Shown piece by piece: positions 16,298 through 25,707 of a stretch of DNA of 34,127 nucleotides (position 1 is the first letter of the stretch; every line of letters starts with the position of its first letter). The stretch lies in assembly GCA_947626995.1 (NCBI GenBank), contig CANQUI010000026.1, positions 1-34,127 of the forward strand. Reading direction: 5' to 3'. The translations under genes and the position numbers were made by a program. This DNA comes from an uncultured Eisenbergiella sp. Lineage in GTDB: Bacteria > Bacillota > Clostridia > Lachnospirales > Lachnospiraceae. Under the pieces are notes generated by a model. The model did not search any database. It saw only the letters and a list, made by a program, of their open reading frames with translations, and had not been told where the DNA came from.

Positions 16298-17101
16298 TCA
16301 TTCAGTGGAATTCTCTTTCATCCAGAATTTTCCGATACACCAGTCGCAAAACGCTTCATATCCTTCAAAAACAGGAGCTGAATCCAGAAACGCCTTCTTC
16401 GCTGTCTCTAAACTGCCGCCCAATGTCATCCGGTGCAGAAACACCGGCGGCAGCTTATCCAGATTCCTCTCCGCAAAAAGCCAGAAATACTCCGCAAAAA
16501 TCTCCTGAGGCGGCATCTTATGGAACCTTTCATAATACCGCTCTGCAATAACATATGCCTCATCCGCCTGCCGCTGCTGTCTCCTCTCCCTGTATTGTTC
16601 ATAAGGAGATATCAGCCTGGCGGGACATCCCGCATATACGCCGGGCACATCAATAGATGAGCTTACCACACTTCCCGCTCCGAGGATCACATTGTCACAA
16701 ATGGTCACTCCACACAGAATCATGCAATATCGACCGATAAATACATTGTCCCCGATCTTCACAGGAGCCACATGGCCCATAACCCGCCCATCGTTTCCTT
16801 TCATAGCCATCCATACACCGTCATGAGTTAGAATATTCACATGCGCGGTAATATGGACATTCCTTCCGATTTCCAGCAAAAACGGCATCGTAGAGTCCAG
16901 TGCAATCGTCTCCGGTTTATAAAGCATCACACTATCATCAATTCTGGCTCCAAGATGATTCATCTTACGGATATATGCCGCCGAGTCATACCGATAGCCG
17001 TAAAGAAACATCTTACGTATACGGTTCAACCGCCGGATAAAGTATCCCGGCCTGATCAAACCGTGCCGCTCTTTATCTCCTACTTTCTCAAAATCTTTCA
17101 T
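16298..17101 (-). CDS. Left-handed beta-helix O-acetyltransferase
   Basis: This 267-residue protein has hexapeptide repeats at about residues 50-165, for example VKIGDNVFIGRYCMILCGVT, then VILGAGSVVSSSI and the closing VYAGCPARLI. This is the CatB/maltose-O-acetyltransferase type that uses acetyl-CoA. His in ILTHDG fits the usual catalytic histidine. A C-terminal helical extension of about 100 residues (EQYRERRQQRQADEAYVIAE onward) is longer than in simple sugar acetyltransferases. It should acetylate a sugar of the repeat unit in the cytoplasm. Its GGATGAGGGA ribosome binding site overlaps the stop of the upstream acyltransferase gene. Confidence 0.85.
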   Translation of the reverse strand: MKDFEKVGDKERHGLIRPGYFIRRLNRIRKMFLYGYRYDSAAYIRKMNHLGARIDDSVMLYKPETIALDSTMPFLLEIGRNVHITAHVNILTHDGVWMAMKGNDGRVMGHVAPVKIGDNVFIGRYCMILCGVTICDNVILGAGSVVSSSIDVPGVYAGCPARLISPYEQYRERRQQRQADEAYVIAERYYERFHKMPPQEIFAEYFWLFAERNLDKLPPVFLHRMTLGGSLETAKKAFLDSAPVFEGYEAFCDWCIGKFWMKENSTE

Positions 17102-17105
17102 TCCC

Positions 17106-18104
17106 TCATCCTTTCCTCAGACGCTTTATATTTTTAGAAGGATAGATAAAGAAATCTACCAATGGTATTTTGTCGGTAATCCATGCTCCCCCGAACGGAA
17201 TCATAATACCCGTCAACAGTCCGATGATAATATGTATCCCATAATTCTCAATGCCAGCTTTATTCAGAATGATTCTCATTCCCGCAGTAAAAATCGTGTG
17301 CAGGAGATAAATTGGAAAGGAATATCTGCACAGAAACAAAAGAATCTTTTCCACCATTCTACTGTATAGAATCAGTGAAACAAACGCCATACTGGCCATA
17401 ATTCCAAGAATCTGCTCCATATGATCAATTACCGGCAGACTGCTCCAGCCTCTGTTTATCAAAAAAGCAGTCAAAACAATGTGAACGGCAATGAGTCCAA
17501 ATTTAACAAATTTTCTCTGCTTCTCAACTGGTAAACGGGACTTCATCGTACCCAATCCGAATATAAATCCCGTAGTAACACATGCTCTGAAGCTCCCGAA
17601 GGTTACTCCAAAGGCAGGAGCCAAATATTCCGATAAGAGCAGCACTATCGCAATCTGCCAGTTTTCCATTGCGCCGGACAAAACTGTATAAATCACAAAT
17701 ATGCCAAACAGCGCATATAGAAACCAGTACTGAGCCGTACTTGTTTTCCAAATCCATAAAATATCCGTAATATTGCTTTGATTATTGACTCCTGCAATCA
17801 GGCTGTTTATCGTAATATATATTGCCGAACATACAACATAGGGCACGCCCAGATTTAAAAGCTTATGTAAAATAAACTTTATCCTACTGCCTTTGGACTG
17901 CCAGGTACCGGTTATCTCATAAATATAACCGCTCAAAAACATAAATAAAGCCACATGAAACGTCCATATAAATTTTTCCAGCCATTCTCCGAACATCGGG
18001 ACATCCGCTCCCGAATTCCTGATTCCCATTATCACATGTCCGAAAACAACCAGGAAACAGGCATAACCCTTCAGGCAATCCGCATATTTATCCCTTACTC
18101 TCAT
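17106..18104 (-). CDS. Membrane acyltransferase-3 family protein
   Basis: This 332-residue integral membrane protein has about 10 helices. The N-terminus RVRDKYADCLKGYACFLVVF, then GHV, contains the RxxxxDxxKG...H pattern of acyltransferase-3 (OafA/NodX type), with the conserved His in the first helix. An FHVALFMFLSGY segment follows. These enzymes bring acyl groups across the membrane to surface sugars. Together with the hexapeptide enzyme next to it, this suggests two acylation sites or two routes. The ATG at 18104 gives the usual N-terminus. A GTG at 18113 is possible too, and either start overlaps the upstream GT4 gene, so the two are translationally coupled. Confidence 0.85.
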   Translation of the reverse strand: MRVRDKYADCLKGYACFLVVFGHVIMGIRNSGADVPMFGEWLEKFIWTFHVALFMFLSGYIYEITGTWQSKGSRIKFILHKLLNLGVPYVVCSAIYITINSLIAGVNNQSNITDILWIWKTSTAQYWFLYALFGIFVIYTVLSGAMENWQIAIVLLLSEYLAPAFGVTFGSFRACVTTGFIFGLGTMKSRLPVEKQRKFVKFGLIAVHIVLTAFLINRGWSSLPVIDHMEQILGIMASMAFVSLILYSRMVEKILLFLCRYSFPIYLLHTIFTAGMRIILNKAGIENYGIHIIIGLLTGIMIPFGGAWITDKIPLVDFFIYPSKNIKRLRKG

Positions 18105-19227
18105 TTTGTGCACTCTTTTGTCCGTCTTTTTTCTTTATCACAGTCTGATATATGGATAATGTATCGTCAATTACCGATTCCCAGGAATAATTTTCCCTCA
18201 TCCAGAGAATCTGGGCCTCACGTTGCTCTTCCGAATAGCTGTCATTCAGCATTTGTTCCATTTTTCTCCTCAGATCATCCGGCCGACTGTGATTGAACCA
18301 TGTCAGAAACTTCTCCGGAACCACCTTATTCTCTTCAATGTCACTAGCAAGACAGGGCGCACCGAAACTCAGAGCTTCCAGAAGTGTCAGGGACATACCT
18401 TCCACATCACTGGGCAGAATATACAACCGGCAATTGGAATAAAGTTCTTCCTGGAACTCTCCCTGCACGAAACCAGGCATGATTACCCTTTTATCCAGCG
18501 CCGCCATCTCCCTGATTTTTTTTACATATTCGGAAGAATCTATTTTTCCTGCTATTACCAGTTTCAGATCCGTATCAACACTTCGAAATGCTTCCAGCAG
18601 ATAATGAATTCCTTTCTCTGGTACCAGACGCGCTACGAACAGAACATAATCATTTCCTTTCAGTCCAAGTTTGCGGATCTGATCAGGTTTTCTCCGATAG
18701 CCCGTATTCACACCGTTGCGGATAAAATTCGTTTTTCTTCCATATTTCCTCTGAAAATAACTGCTCATATTCTCGGAAAGCACAATCATCTCATCCGCGC
18801 ATCTCGCCGCTATTTTCTCAGCGATCTTTATATACTGTGAAGCAAAAGAATTCCATTTTTCTCTCTGCCAGTCAAGACCATGAATCGTTACAACTGTCGG
18901 TATCCGAAAAAGCTTCGTCATCCAGGACATTCCCGCCGGTCCCTCTGCATGAAAATGGACCACGTCATAACGCCCGAATAATGCCAGAAATGTGGCCAGA
19001 AACGAATACATTACCGCATCCGAGCCTTTTATAGAAACTGTAGGGACATCACGTAGGGATATCCCTTTGTATCTTTTGGGAGATCTGTCACATTTTCTCT
19101 GCCATCTGTTATATACAGTGACTTCATGTCCCTTCCGGGCCATTCTTACGGCAAGCTCTCCCACAACCACTTCTATTCCGCCCTCACAGGAGGGCACTCT
19201 TTTATGTCCTATTATTGCTATCCTCAT
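18088..19227 (-). CDS. GT4 glycosyltransferase
   Basis: This 379-residue GT-B fold enzyme begins MRIAIIGHKRVPSCEGGIEV, a form seen in DUF1972/rhamnosyltransferase-like GT4 enzymes that often act second in repeat-unit assembly, right after the initiating transferase. The C-terminal domain has FVARLVPEKGIHYLLEAF and the EGMSLTLLE donor-binding motif. It lies directly after the polymerase gene. A GGAGGA site lies about 14 nt before the ATG, inside the end of the previous gene. The position early in the operon and the N-terminal motif fit an early-acting transferase, but the sugar is unknown. Confidence 0.87.
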   Translation of the reverse strand: MRIAIIGHKRVPSCEGGIEVVVGELAVRMARKGHEVTVYNRWQRKCDRSPKRYKGISLRDVPTVSIKGSDAVMYSFLATFLALFGRYDVVHFHAEGPAGMSWMTKLFRIPTVVTIHGLDWQREKWNSFASQYIKIAEKIAARCADEMIVLSENMSSYFQRKYGRKTNFIRNGVNTGYRRKPDQIRKLGLKGNDYVLFVARLVPEKGIHYLLEAFRSVDTDLKLVIAGKIDSSEYVKKIREMAALDKRVIMPGFVQGEFQEELYSNCRLYILPSDVEGMSLTLLEALSFGAPCLASDIEENKVVPEKFLTWFNHSRPDDLRRKMEQMLNDSYSEEQREAQILWMRENYSWESVIDDTLSIYQTVIKKKDGQKSAQNESKG

Positions 19228-19236
19228 ACTGAACCA

Positions 19237-20523
19237 TCATTTCCTCCGCGCCAGTTTTTCATAGTTTTCTCCCGAGCTGTTGCCGGAATATTTAAGAGAG
19301 GGGCTATTGTCAAGGCCATACGCCATGATCATTAAAGCGATCGTTCCAGTCACAAAGGTATAATTCATTGTATTATCCGTAAATGCGGTTACAAGCAGAT
19401 ATACACTGTAAGCGATTGCCAGCATTCCGCCTTTTATATCCTGTAATTTAGAAACAAGATACACCTTCACCGGCACATAAAAAACCATCCAGAAGATAAA
19501 TCCCCAAAAACCAATATCTACATACAGAGCAACGATATCGTTATGAAGACCTGTTCCTTTTAAGTCATTCATAAGTTCGTAGGTGAAGCCTGCGCCATAT
19601 CCCGGATAACCCGGAGAAAAATAAAAATATTCTTTCACCTTCGCCAGAAGATTATCCCGCCCCATCAGATTAACGCCCGCCTGTCTCTCAAGATACTCCA
19701 GCAGACCAAAATCAACTATAGCCACATAACCTATCATCATCACAATAACAATGATTCCGCTCCATATCAAAAAACCTCTTCCGCGTTTTCCATGTCCTGA
19801 GGCAAGTAGTACAAAAATATAAACTGCAGCCGCAACCACCACCGCCAGCATCCCAATCCGTTTAAACCCGGATAAAAAGAAAAAAACAGCACCGGCAATC
19901 AAAAAAACAGTGAAAAACGTCTTCTTCATCTGCAGTATATAAACCAGGTAGACCACGTACACTCCCAAAGAAAATGTCAGCTCATGTACTTCCATCTGGG
20001 ATATAGCCGGACCCGCCTCATCCGCAAAAGTCACGATTATACGCTGAAGCTCAGACATATACTGGCTGAAACCAAATTCAACAATCGTACCTGCCAGAAT
20101 AATCACATTTGGGAGAAGCATGGCAAGCAAATTGCACCAGATCGCATCTTCGCCAAGGACATAAATCATTCCCATCATTGTCAGTATCATTGTCACCGCA
20201 TAAAGCTCATTGAAAAATCCCCGTCTTAAAACGGTCAGGCTGCTGGCCTTTGATATCCATATAAATGTGGAAATAAAAATCGTCCACACATGGGGAAAGC
20301 ACAATATTCCACCCAATTTCACCAGATATACTGCTCTGTCCAGATCCACATTTGCAAGAAACACACATACATTTAAGATAAAAATGCCTGCCACCCACAG
20401 ATATCGGTACATCCACCCGATACCTGCAAATGTAAAATACGTATTTCTGGAAAAATACATACCAAAACACAGTGACGCATATATAAGGAACATCACCTTT
20501 TTAGAAGCTGCTTTCTCCTTCAT
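19237..20523 (-). CDS. wzy: O-antigen polymerase/ligase-like membrane protein (Wzy)
   Basis: This 428-residue protein has about 11-12 hydrophobic helices. The periplasm-side loop GYGAGFTYELMNDLKGTGLH, followed by NDIVALYVDIGFWGF, matches the conserved Wzy_C/RfaL-like pattern (His-Asn followed by a helix with G-x-x-G), which is the catalytic region of polymerases and ligases. As the only such protein in the locus it should polymerise flipped repeat units. It lies next to the two Wzz-like proteins, its usual partners in chain-length control. The gap to the GGDEF-tailed gene is only 5 bp, which suggests tight co-expression. Confidence 0.85.
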   Translation of the reverse strand: MKEKAASKKVMFLIYASLCFGMYFSRNTYFTFAGIGWMYRYLWVAGIFILNVCVFLANVDLDRAVYLVKLGGILCFPHVWTIFISTFIWISKASSLTVLRRGFFNELYAVTMILTMMGMIYVLGEDAIWCNLLAMLLPNVIILAGTIVEFGFSQYMSELQRIIVTFADEAGPAISQMEVHELTFSLGVYVVYLVYILQMKKTFFTVFLIAGAVFFFLSGFKRIGMLAVVVAAAVYIFVLLASGHGKRGRGFLIWSGIIVIVMMIGYVAIVDFGLLEYLERQAGVNLMGRDNLLAKVKEYFYFSPGYPGYGAGFTYELMNDLKGTGLHNDIVALYVDIGFWGFIFWMVFYVPVKVYLVSKLQDIKGGMLAIAYSVYLLVTAFTDNTMNYTFVTGTIALMIMAYGLDNSPSLKYSGNSSGENYEKLARRK

Positions 20524-20528
20524 AGTCC

Positions 20529-22535
20529 TTAATCGCTCTCCGCGCTTTTTTCTTCTCCTTCATCCCGTTGAACCACTGTCGTATAGGTCTTACGACTGGA
20601 GACTGTTTTGGAAATGAGAGACCGAATCTGATAATCCCCTGCTTCTCCGGCATTCACCCCGCTTAATGCGTAAGTCACTGGATAGAATGAGAACAGATCC
20701 TTCAGTACAACGGTCAATCTTTCCATTTCACTTTCCATATGTTTTTCCATGTCATTTTCATAAAATACCCAGAACTGACCGCTGCCGTTATATCCTACAA
20801 AACTGTGCAGCTGATTCTCGTACATCTCTCTCAGTGTCTGACCAAACTGGGCCAGAATTTTATCAGCCTCCTCCCGCCCAAGATCATTATTGATTTCACG
20901 CTGATTCTGAAGCTGAAGATTTACGCAGCAAAATCCAGCCGACATCACCAGTCTGGCCTGCCTGCTGATATAATTATCACAGGAAACCCGGTTCATACAG
21001 CCTGTCTGATGATCCCTGAGGAATACATATTCCAGAATATCTCCGATTCGCCCTATCAAAACCGCTCCGCAACATCCCATCAAAAGAAATACCACGGAAA
21101 TCACTGCCATCCACACCTTCATGTTGATCGTCTGTGTGGTGGATACACTGGTAAGAGTCCGGATATTCTTCGCACCAAGATATTCGTTGTATTCCGTATT
21201 AGTAATATCGGCAATTTCATACAGCCGGTTCATTCTTTCCAGAATCGTGCGGATCTCTGTTTCGATTTCCTCCTCATCAGAAGGCTTGCTGACTACCACC
21301 GCATCCGGCACTGCAACCTCATGAGAACCTGCTTCGGCATTTTGAGAGGTATTTTCTTCGGCGCCGGTTTCCTGATCAGAATTCTCTTCTGTTTCCATAG
21401 CTGTCTCCGTCAGATTCCGGTCAGATTGTTCACCCTGATAAACCCCAAGAATGTATTCGCAATATGCCCTGTCTACCGTAGAATAATCATATTCATCCCT
21501 CGCCTTGACCCAATTGGTAAGAAGCGTGTCATATTCCACTGACCGATCCACACGGGAATATACCGTCTTCACACTACCGTCAGATTCTGTCGTCTCCTTG
21601 GATTCATTCCATTCATCATAGACTTCGTCCAGAATATAGTTATAATTGATATTTGAATTTCCGGAATCGCGCAGTTTCTCCACATATGCGTCAATAATCC
21701 GATCGCTCTGGTTGACGTCATCCTGCGCTTTTAATCCTGTCAGACGATAATCCGCAATCTCATTCTCATATCGATTCACCAGAAGTTCTTCATCCTTAGT
21801 GACCTTATTTCCCAGAATAAGAGAATAAAGACGATATAAATTCACATCGTGAAGAAGAATAAATTCCTTCTGCAGATTCATAAAAGAATATCCCGTCTTC
21901 GATGAACGAAAGTCGCTGTCCCAATCAATATAGTTCCGCAGTTTGTCTATGGTCAGTTCCAGCTCCAATCCGATTTTTTCTACTGCCTCCAGGTAATCCA
22001 GATTCTGTACCTTAATTCCTTTTACCTGATTGCTGATCTGCTGTTCGTTAATATGTTCGCTGCTGTACTTTGAAAAATACACATCCAGCAGTTCATTCAA
22101 AATGTTTCGGACAAGATTCTCATCTGCCTCTCTGCCCATGGAGCAGGTGATCAGATAATCCACAGGTTCTTCCTCATATCGTTCTCCGCCTTCATTCAGA
22201 GCTTCTTTGATAACCTGCGTTTCCTCCTCATAAACAGGAGAAACGGAAATACTGGTGCACAGGCTGTCAACGCTGTACTTATCCGTTCCCAGACCAAGAT
22301 TCTCCATCACCTTTGCCAAATTATCGGCCGATCCGATCTCTGATACGTCAATTTTAGAACCGTCCGGCGCATATCCCTGCACCGCATCCTCATTGTTGTA
22401 CCGAATCACAGCAGAGGCTACATACTGCTGCATAGAAAATAGAACATAATAAGAAAGCCCTGTCATAACCAGAAAAAAAGCAACAATTAAAGATATCCTA
22501 CTTTTCAGATAACGAAATATTTGAAAATTTCTCAT
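20529..22535 (-). CDS. Wzz-like chain-length protein with degenerate GGDEF-like cytoplasmic tail
   Basis: This is a 668-residue protein with Wzz-like topology: an N-terminal helix (about 14-34), a long extracytoplasmic helical domain (35-470) and a second helix (about 472-495). A C-terminal domain (about 500-655) starts with LRDHQTGCMNR, matching the D-x-x-TG-x-x-NR start of GGDEF domains. Further matches are FCCVNLQLQNQREINNDLG, then EEADKILAQFGQTL. Where the GGDEF signature belongs it reads GSGQF (584-588), and both acidic residues are missing. It should therefore not make c-di-GMP but could bind a nucleotide or a partner. The stretch 372-425 is an acidic low-complexity linker. The protein is paralogous to the next upstream protein. 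An AAGGCGGAG site precedes the ATG. Confidence 0.8.
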   Translation of the reverse strand: MRNFQIFRYLKSRISLIVAFFLVMTGLSYYVLFSMQQYVASAVIRYNNEDAVQGYAPDGSKIDVSEIGSADNLAKVMENLGLGTDKYSVDSLCTSISVSPVYEEETQVIKEALNEGGERYEEEPVDYLITCSMGREADENLVRNILNELLDVYFSKYSSEHINEQQISNQVKGIKVQNLDYLEAVEKIGLELELTIDKLRNYIDWDSDFRSSKTGYSFMNLQKEFILLHDVNLYRLYSLILGNKVTKDEELLVNRYENEIADYRLTGLKAQDDVNQSDRIIDAYVEKLRDSGNSNINYNYILDEVYDEWNESKETTESDGSVKTVYSRVDRSVEYDTLLTNWVKARDEYDYSTVDRAYCEYILGVYQGEQSDRNLTETAMETEENSDQETGAEENTSQNAEAGSHEVAVPDAVVVSKPSDEEEIETEIRTILERMNRLYEIADITNTEYNEYLGAKNIRTLTSVSTTQTINMKVWMAVISVVFLLMGCCGAVLIGRIGDILEYVFLRDHQTGCMNRVSCDNYISRQARLVMSAGFCCVNLQLQNQREINNDLGREEADKILAQFGQTLREMYENQLHSFVGYNGSGQFWVFYENDMEKHMESEMERLTVVLKDLFSFYPVTYALSGVNAGEAGDYQIRSLISKTVSSRKTYTTVVQRDEGEEKSAESD

Positions 22536-22632
22536 TTCTCCGCCTTCTTTGTTTCCACATTATGAACATAATAATAAATATACATGTAGAAAAATAATCA
22601 GTAATAACCCTGTACCGCTATTATCCCGAAGT

Positions 22633-24546
22633 TCAATCCAGGAGATCATGCAGTTTGTCCAGAAAATCCGTAAGACTGTTGTCTGCCATATCCTCGTCAT
22701 TCTCACCATTCTCAATCCCTGCAAGGTCTTCCACTTCTGACATCCAGTCTTTGAAATCTTTCTGCCGTTCCGGTTCCGCAATATTTATATACCTCTTCTG
22801 CTGAGCCGTTTCTCCCACGCCCATATATCCTTCATGCCGCTTTGTTTCCATGATTCCTGTATATATTTCCCGCTGTTTCGTTTCCCGGGCTCCTGAAGAT
22901 TCCTCCTGCTGTCTCATTTCCACAGCTCTTGCAGATTCTTTCTGCTGCTTCGGCTGCTCAGCTCTCACATATCCTTTCTGCTGTCCCGACTGCGCGGTTT
23001 TTACATTTTCTTCCTGTTGTCCCGGTCGCTGGATTTTTATATCCTTTTCCTGTTGCTTCAGTCTGCTGGTTTTTACTTCTGTCTTCACGGAACGCTTCCT
23101 TCTTCCGGCCTGATACGTCCCGGTTCTCTTCCTGACCCGTACGTCCTTCTCCAATGCACCAGCTCCCTGACGCTTCGCGGCTCTTTCCTTCTTCAAATCA
23201 GAAATAAAGCAGACCAAGTGAAGGAGAAAGAAAAGAACCAGAGCATTGCGAACAGCCTCCTTTATTACATCTTTATATATATTATTCCCGGGATCCATCT
23301 GAATCGTCATGTATCCATTCGCCTGCTTGGCCTCATACTCCAGAATTAGTGCTCTAGCTTCATCTGCAGTCTCTTCCAGCTCCGTTACGATATTTTCTAT
23401 GAGTCCTTCCGCCTTATTAACCGCACCCTCAGACATCTTATTCCCGGACAGCTGCTCATAAAGGTGATCATTTCGAGCCATCGAAGAGTTTGTCTCCGTC
23501 AGTTTGTCCGCATAATCCTCAGCTTCTTCTGCAAAATTGTCAATGCCAATCTTAGTCTGAGACATATAAAACTGCCCGTCTGTATCATAAGTAGGAACCA
23601 GAACAATCCTGGCCAGATCATCGGCGTATTTCTGAATCCCCGTAATCCAGTTGGCATTTGACATCTGATATTTCTGGGCGTCAAAATTAAGAAATACATT
23701 CTCAATAATAAGCCGTCCCATATAAGTAATCACATCCTTGGAAACACCATACTCCATCACATGAGCCCTCAGATTTTCGATCATGGTATCATTGATATTT
23801 TGAGCCTTGCTCCCTACACTCTGAAAAGTCTCATCTATAGTGGATGAATAAAAAGTAGACTCTTTTTCCGCCATCGTATCCATATAATTTGTGATAAATG
23901 ATGCGGAAGCAGATAAATAATCACAGATATCCAGATAATCCTCCTGCTCAATCATCTCATAATCCACATTCAGAGACTCTATATTCATGGAATACTGCTC
24001 GATAAACCACTCTCTATATGCCTCACAGAACTGCTGCACCAAAACTCTGCCGTCCAGATCCGCCGCCTCTTTATTAGCGTGATATTGAACAGAATACTCT
24101 GTCGACACATGATAATCATCCCCGGTATCGGAATATTCCAGAGGCACAATCTCCAGAACTTCCTTCAGCCCCTCCGCCGCGCTGATTCCTTCAACATTAC
24201 CTTTTTCAATAGTTCTTTTCAGTACTTCATCCGACAGCATATCCGACTGATTAAATCGGGTGGAATTGGGATTCAGTCCCCGGGAAGCTCCATCGTAATT
24301 CAGAGAAATTACAGCCCTGGCAGTCAAAGAAGAACTATAGTAAAGAGAAAAGATGCTGACAACCAGAAACAGAGCCGTCACCATATAGATCCGGATTTTT
24401 TTCTGTAGTGGATGATACCGGAAAGCCATTATATCACTTACCCGGATCCATCCCCCTCTCAGGAGCCGTATCGCTCCGCAAAGCATCACCCCAACCAGAA
24501 GAATGAAGAATAACCATTCATATCCTGTTAATACATAATATTTCAC
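22633..24546 (-). CDS. Wzz-like membrane protein with 12-residue-repeat cytoplasmic tail
   Basis: This 637-residue protein (GTG start at 24546, 8 nt after AGGAG; a GTG at 24552 is too close to that site) has helices at about 8-29, 51-70 and 432-449. Between the last two lies a long helical extracytoplasmic domain. Its first part (TARAVISLNYDGASRGLNPN) parallels the same region of the GGDEF-tailed protein, so the two are tandem paralogues of the Wzz/chain-length type. The C-terminal tail is highly charged. Residues 494-601 are nine consecutive 12-residue repeats of the form xExxQQKxxxxx. An acidic end (DLAGIENGENDEDMAD) closes the protein. No tyrosine cluster or kinase is present, unlike CpsC/CpsD systems. 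The role in polymer length or assembly is inferred from topology and position. Confidence 0.72.
   Translation of the reverse strand: MKYYVLTGYEWLFFILLVGVMLCGAIRLLRGGWIRVSDIMAFRYHPLQKKIRIYMVTALFLVVSIFSLYYSSSLTARAVISLNYDGASRGLNPNSTRFNQSDMLSDEVLKRTIEKGNVEGISAAEGLKEVLEIVPLEYSDTGDDYHVSTEYSVQYHANKEAADLDGRVLVQQFCEAYREWFIEQYSMNIESLNVDYEMIEQEDYLDICDYLSASASFITNYMDTMAEKESTFYSSTIDETFQSVGSKAQNINDTMIENLRAHVMEYGVSKDVITYMGRLIIENVFLNFDAQKYQMSNANWITGIQKYADDLARIVLVPTYDTDGQFYMSQTKIGIDNFAEEAEDYADKLTETNSSMARNDHLYEQLSGNKMSEGAVNKAEGLIENIVTELEETADEARALILEYEAKQANGYMTIQMDPGNNIYKDVIKEAVRNALVLFFLLHLVCFISDLKKERAAKRQGAGALEKDVRVRKRTGTYQAGRRKRSVKTEVKTSRLKQQEKDIKIQRPGQQEENVKTAQSGQQKGYVRAEQPKQQKESARAVEMRQQEESSGARETKQREIYTGIMETKRHEGYMGVGETAQQKRYINIAEPERQKDFKDWMSEVEDLAGIENGENDEDMADNSLTDFLDKLHDLLD
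22744..23067 (-). repeat. Nine tandem 36-bp repeats inside the Wzz-like gene
   Basis: The translated units are 12 residues each without any gap: SRLKQQEKDIKI, QRPGQQEENVKT, AQSGQQKGYVRA, EQPKQQKESARA, VEMRQQEESSGA, RETKQREIYTGI, METKRHEGYMGV, GETAQQKRYINI and AEPERQKDFKDW. Position 5-6 is mostly QQ or QR. The DNA copies have diverged, so this is an old repeat tract rather than a fresh expansion. Confidence 0.85.
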
Positions 24547-24565
24547 TTGCACATCTCCTATATAA

Positions 24566-25480
24566 TTAGTACAGATCGATTACTACCAGCTCCGGTTTAT
24601 TACATATTCTCGGAATCCAGCCATGCCCTCCCAGTCCTCTGCTGACAATCAACGCGATGTCATTTATATATGTCAGACCATCCGTATATTCCGGAAACCA
24701 TCCCTCATAGGAAAACAACGCCCCGATTCCCGGAATTCTGATGATGCCTCCATGATTGTGGCCGGACAGAGCCAGATCAATGGAGCTGTCATCCAGATAT
24801 CTCGGAACAGGATACGGAAAATGAGACAACAAAATTTTAAAATCCGTATCAGGCTCCGCTTCGAAATCCGAGAAAAAGTGTCCGGAATATGGCCAGAAGG
24901 CATCAATGTTCGTACTGATGCCGCCAATCACAATGGAATTGCCATTCACCTCCGTACGGACGAAATGGTTCTGAAGTACTATAACTCCGGCTTCCTCAAG
25001 CCCTGTCAGAAGACTTTCATCCTTGATCAGTTCGGAAAAATCTTCCTCCTCTTCCGCCGGCACCCCAGCCCCCTCCAAATTCTGTAAGGTGAGATCCATC
25101 CCGTAGACCACCGTATTCTCATGATTTCCCATTCCGTAATATACGGGAGCAATGGACGTCAGACGCCTGCAGAGCTCCACTACACAGGAAATATCCGGAT
25201 CTTTTTCATTAATCATATCGCCGCCTGTAAGAATCAGATCCGGATGCAGTCTCTTTATCTCATCCACAAGCTCCTGATTATCCTCTCCAAAAGAAGCCTG
25301 ATGCAGGTCCGAAAGGAAAACAGCCCGTACTGTTTCCCCAATGTCATCTGAGAAAACATTGTAATATGTATTTTCAAAGCTGCGATTTTCATACAAATTC
25401 CAGCAAAGAAACAACCCGAGACACAAAATCAGTATCCCTGCGGCGGCAAGCACGTCCCTTAAAATCCGTGATTTTTTCAT
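24566..25480 (-). CDS. Membrane-anchored metallophosphoesterase
   Basis: This is a 304-residue calcineurin-like phosphoesterase with one N-terminal helix (about 10-30) and the catalytic domain probably outside the membrane. The metal motifs are complete: SDLH (Asp58, His60), GGDMI (86-90), GNHE (118-121), LSHFP (His220) and SGHNHGG (His241, His243). It resembles the YkuE/LpxH-like group of small membrane-linked phosphoesterases that act on lipid or peptidoglycan-linked substrates. It is the first gene of the 18-gene operon, with a leader of about 220 nt from P3 and only a weak ribosome binding site (AAAGAAC). A role on undecaprenyl-linked intermediates is possible but not shown. Confidence 0.83.
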   Translation of the reverse strand: MKKSRILRDVLAAAGILILCLGLFLCWNLYENRSFENTYYNVFSDDIGETVRAVFLSDLHQASFGEDNQELVDEIKRLHPDLILTGGDMINEKDPDISCVVELCRRLTSIAPVYYGMGNHENTVVYGMDLTLQNLEGAGVPAEEEEDFSELIKDESLLTGLEEAGVIVLQNHFVRTEVNGNSIVIGGISTNIDAFWPYSGHFFSDFEAEPDTDFKILLSHFPYPVPRYLDDSSIDLALSGHNHGGIIRIPGIGALFSYEGWFPEYTDGLTYINDIALIVSRGLGGHGWIPRICNKPELVVIDLY

Positions 25481-25707
25481 TTATGCAGTTCTTTCTTATT
25501 TTCATTAACAAATCCAGACAGTATTTCGTGGTTGACCAAAATGTCCTTTCCTGTCCGTATTACAATGCCGGAAAGGAACATAATACTAATAAGTCATGAA
25601 GAGAAACATATTAAAATTATATTACGCCATCTCAGCCATCTCCCCGGAGGAAACCTCTCACATGTATAAAACCTTCAAAAAAATTGTAATTTCTTTTTAC
25701 AGGAGTA

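Noticed and set aside
22744-23067. CRISPR array
   Set aside because: The 36-bp period is an in-frame protein repeat with no spacers between units and with diverged copies.
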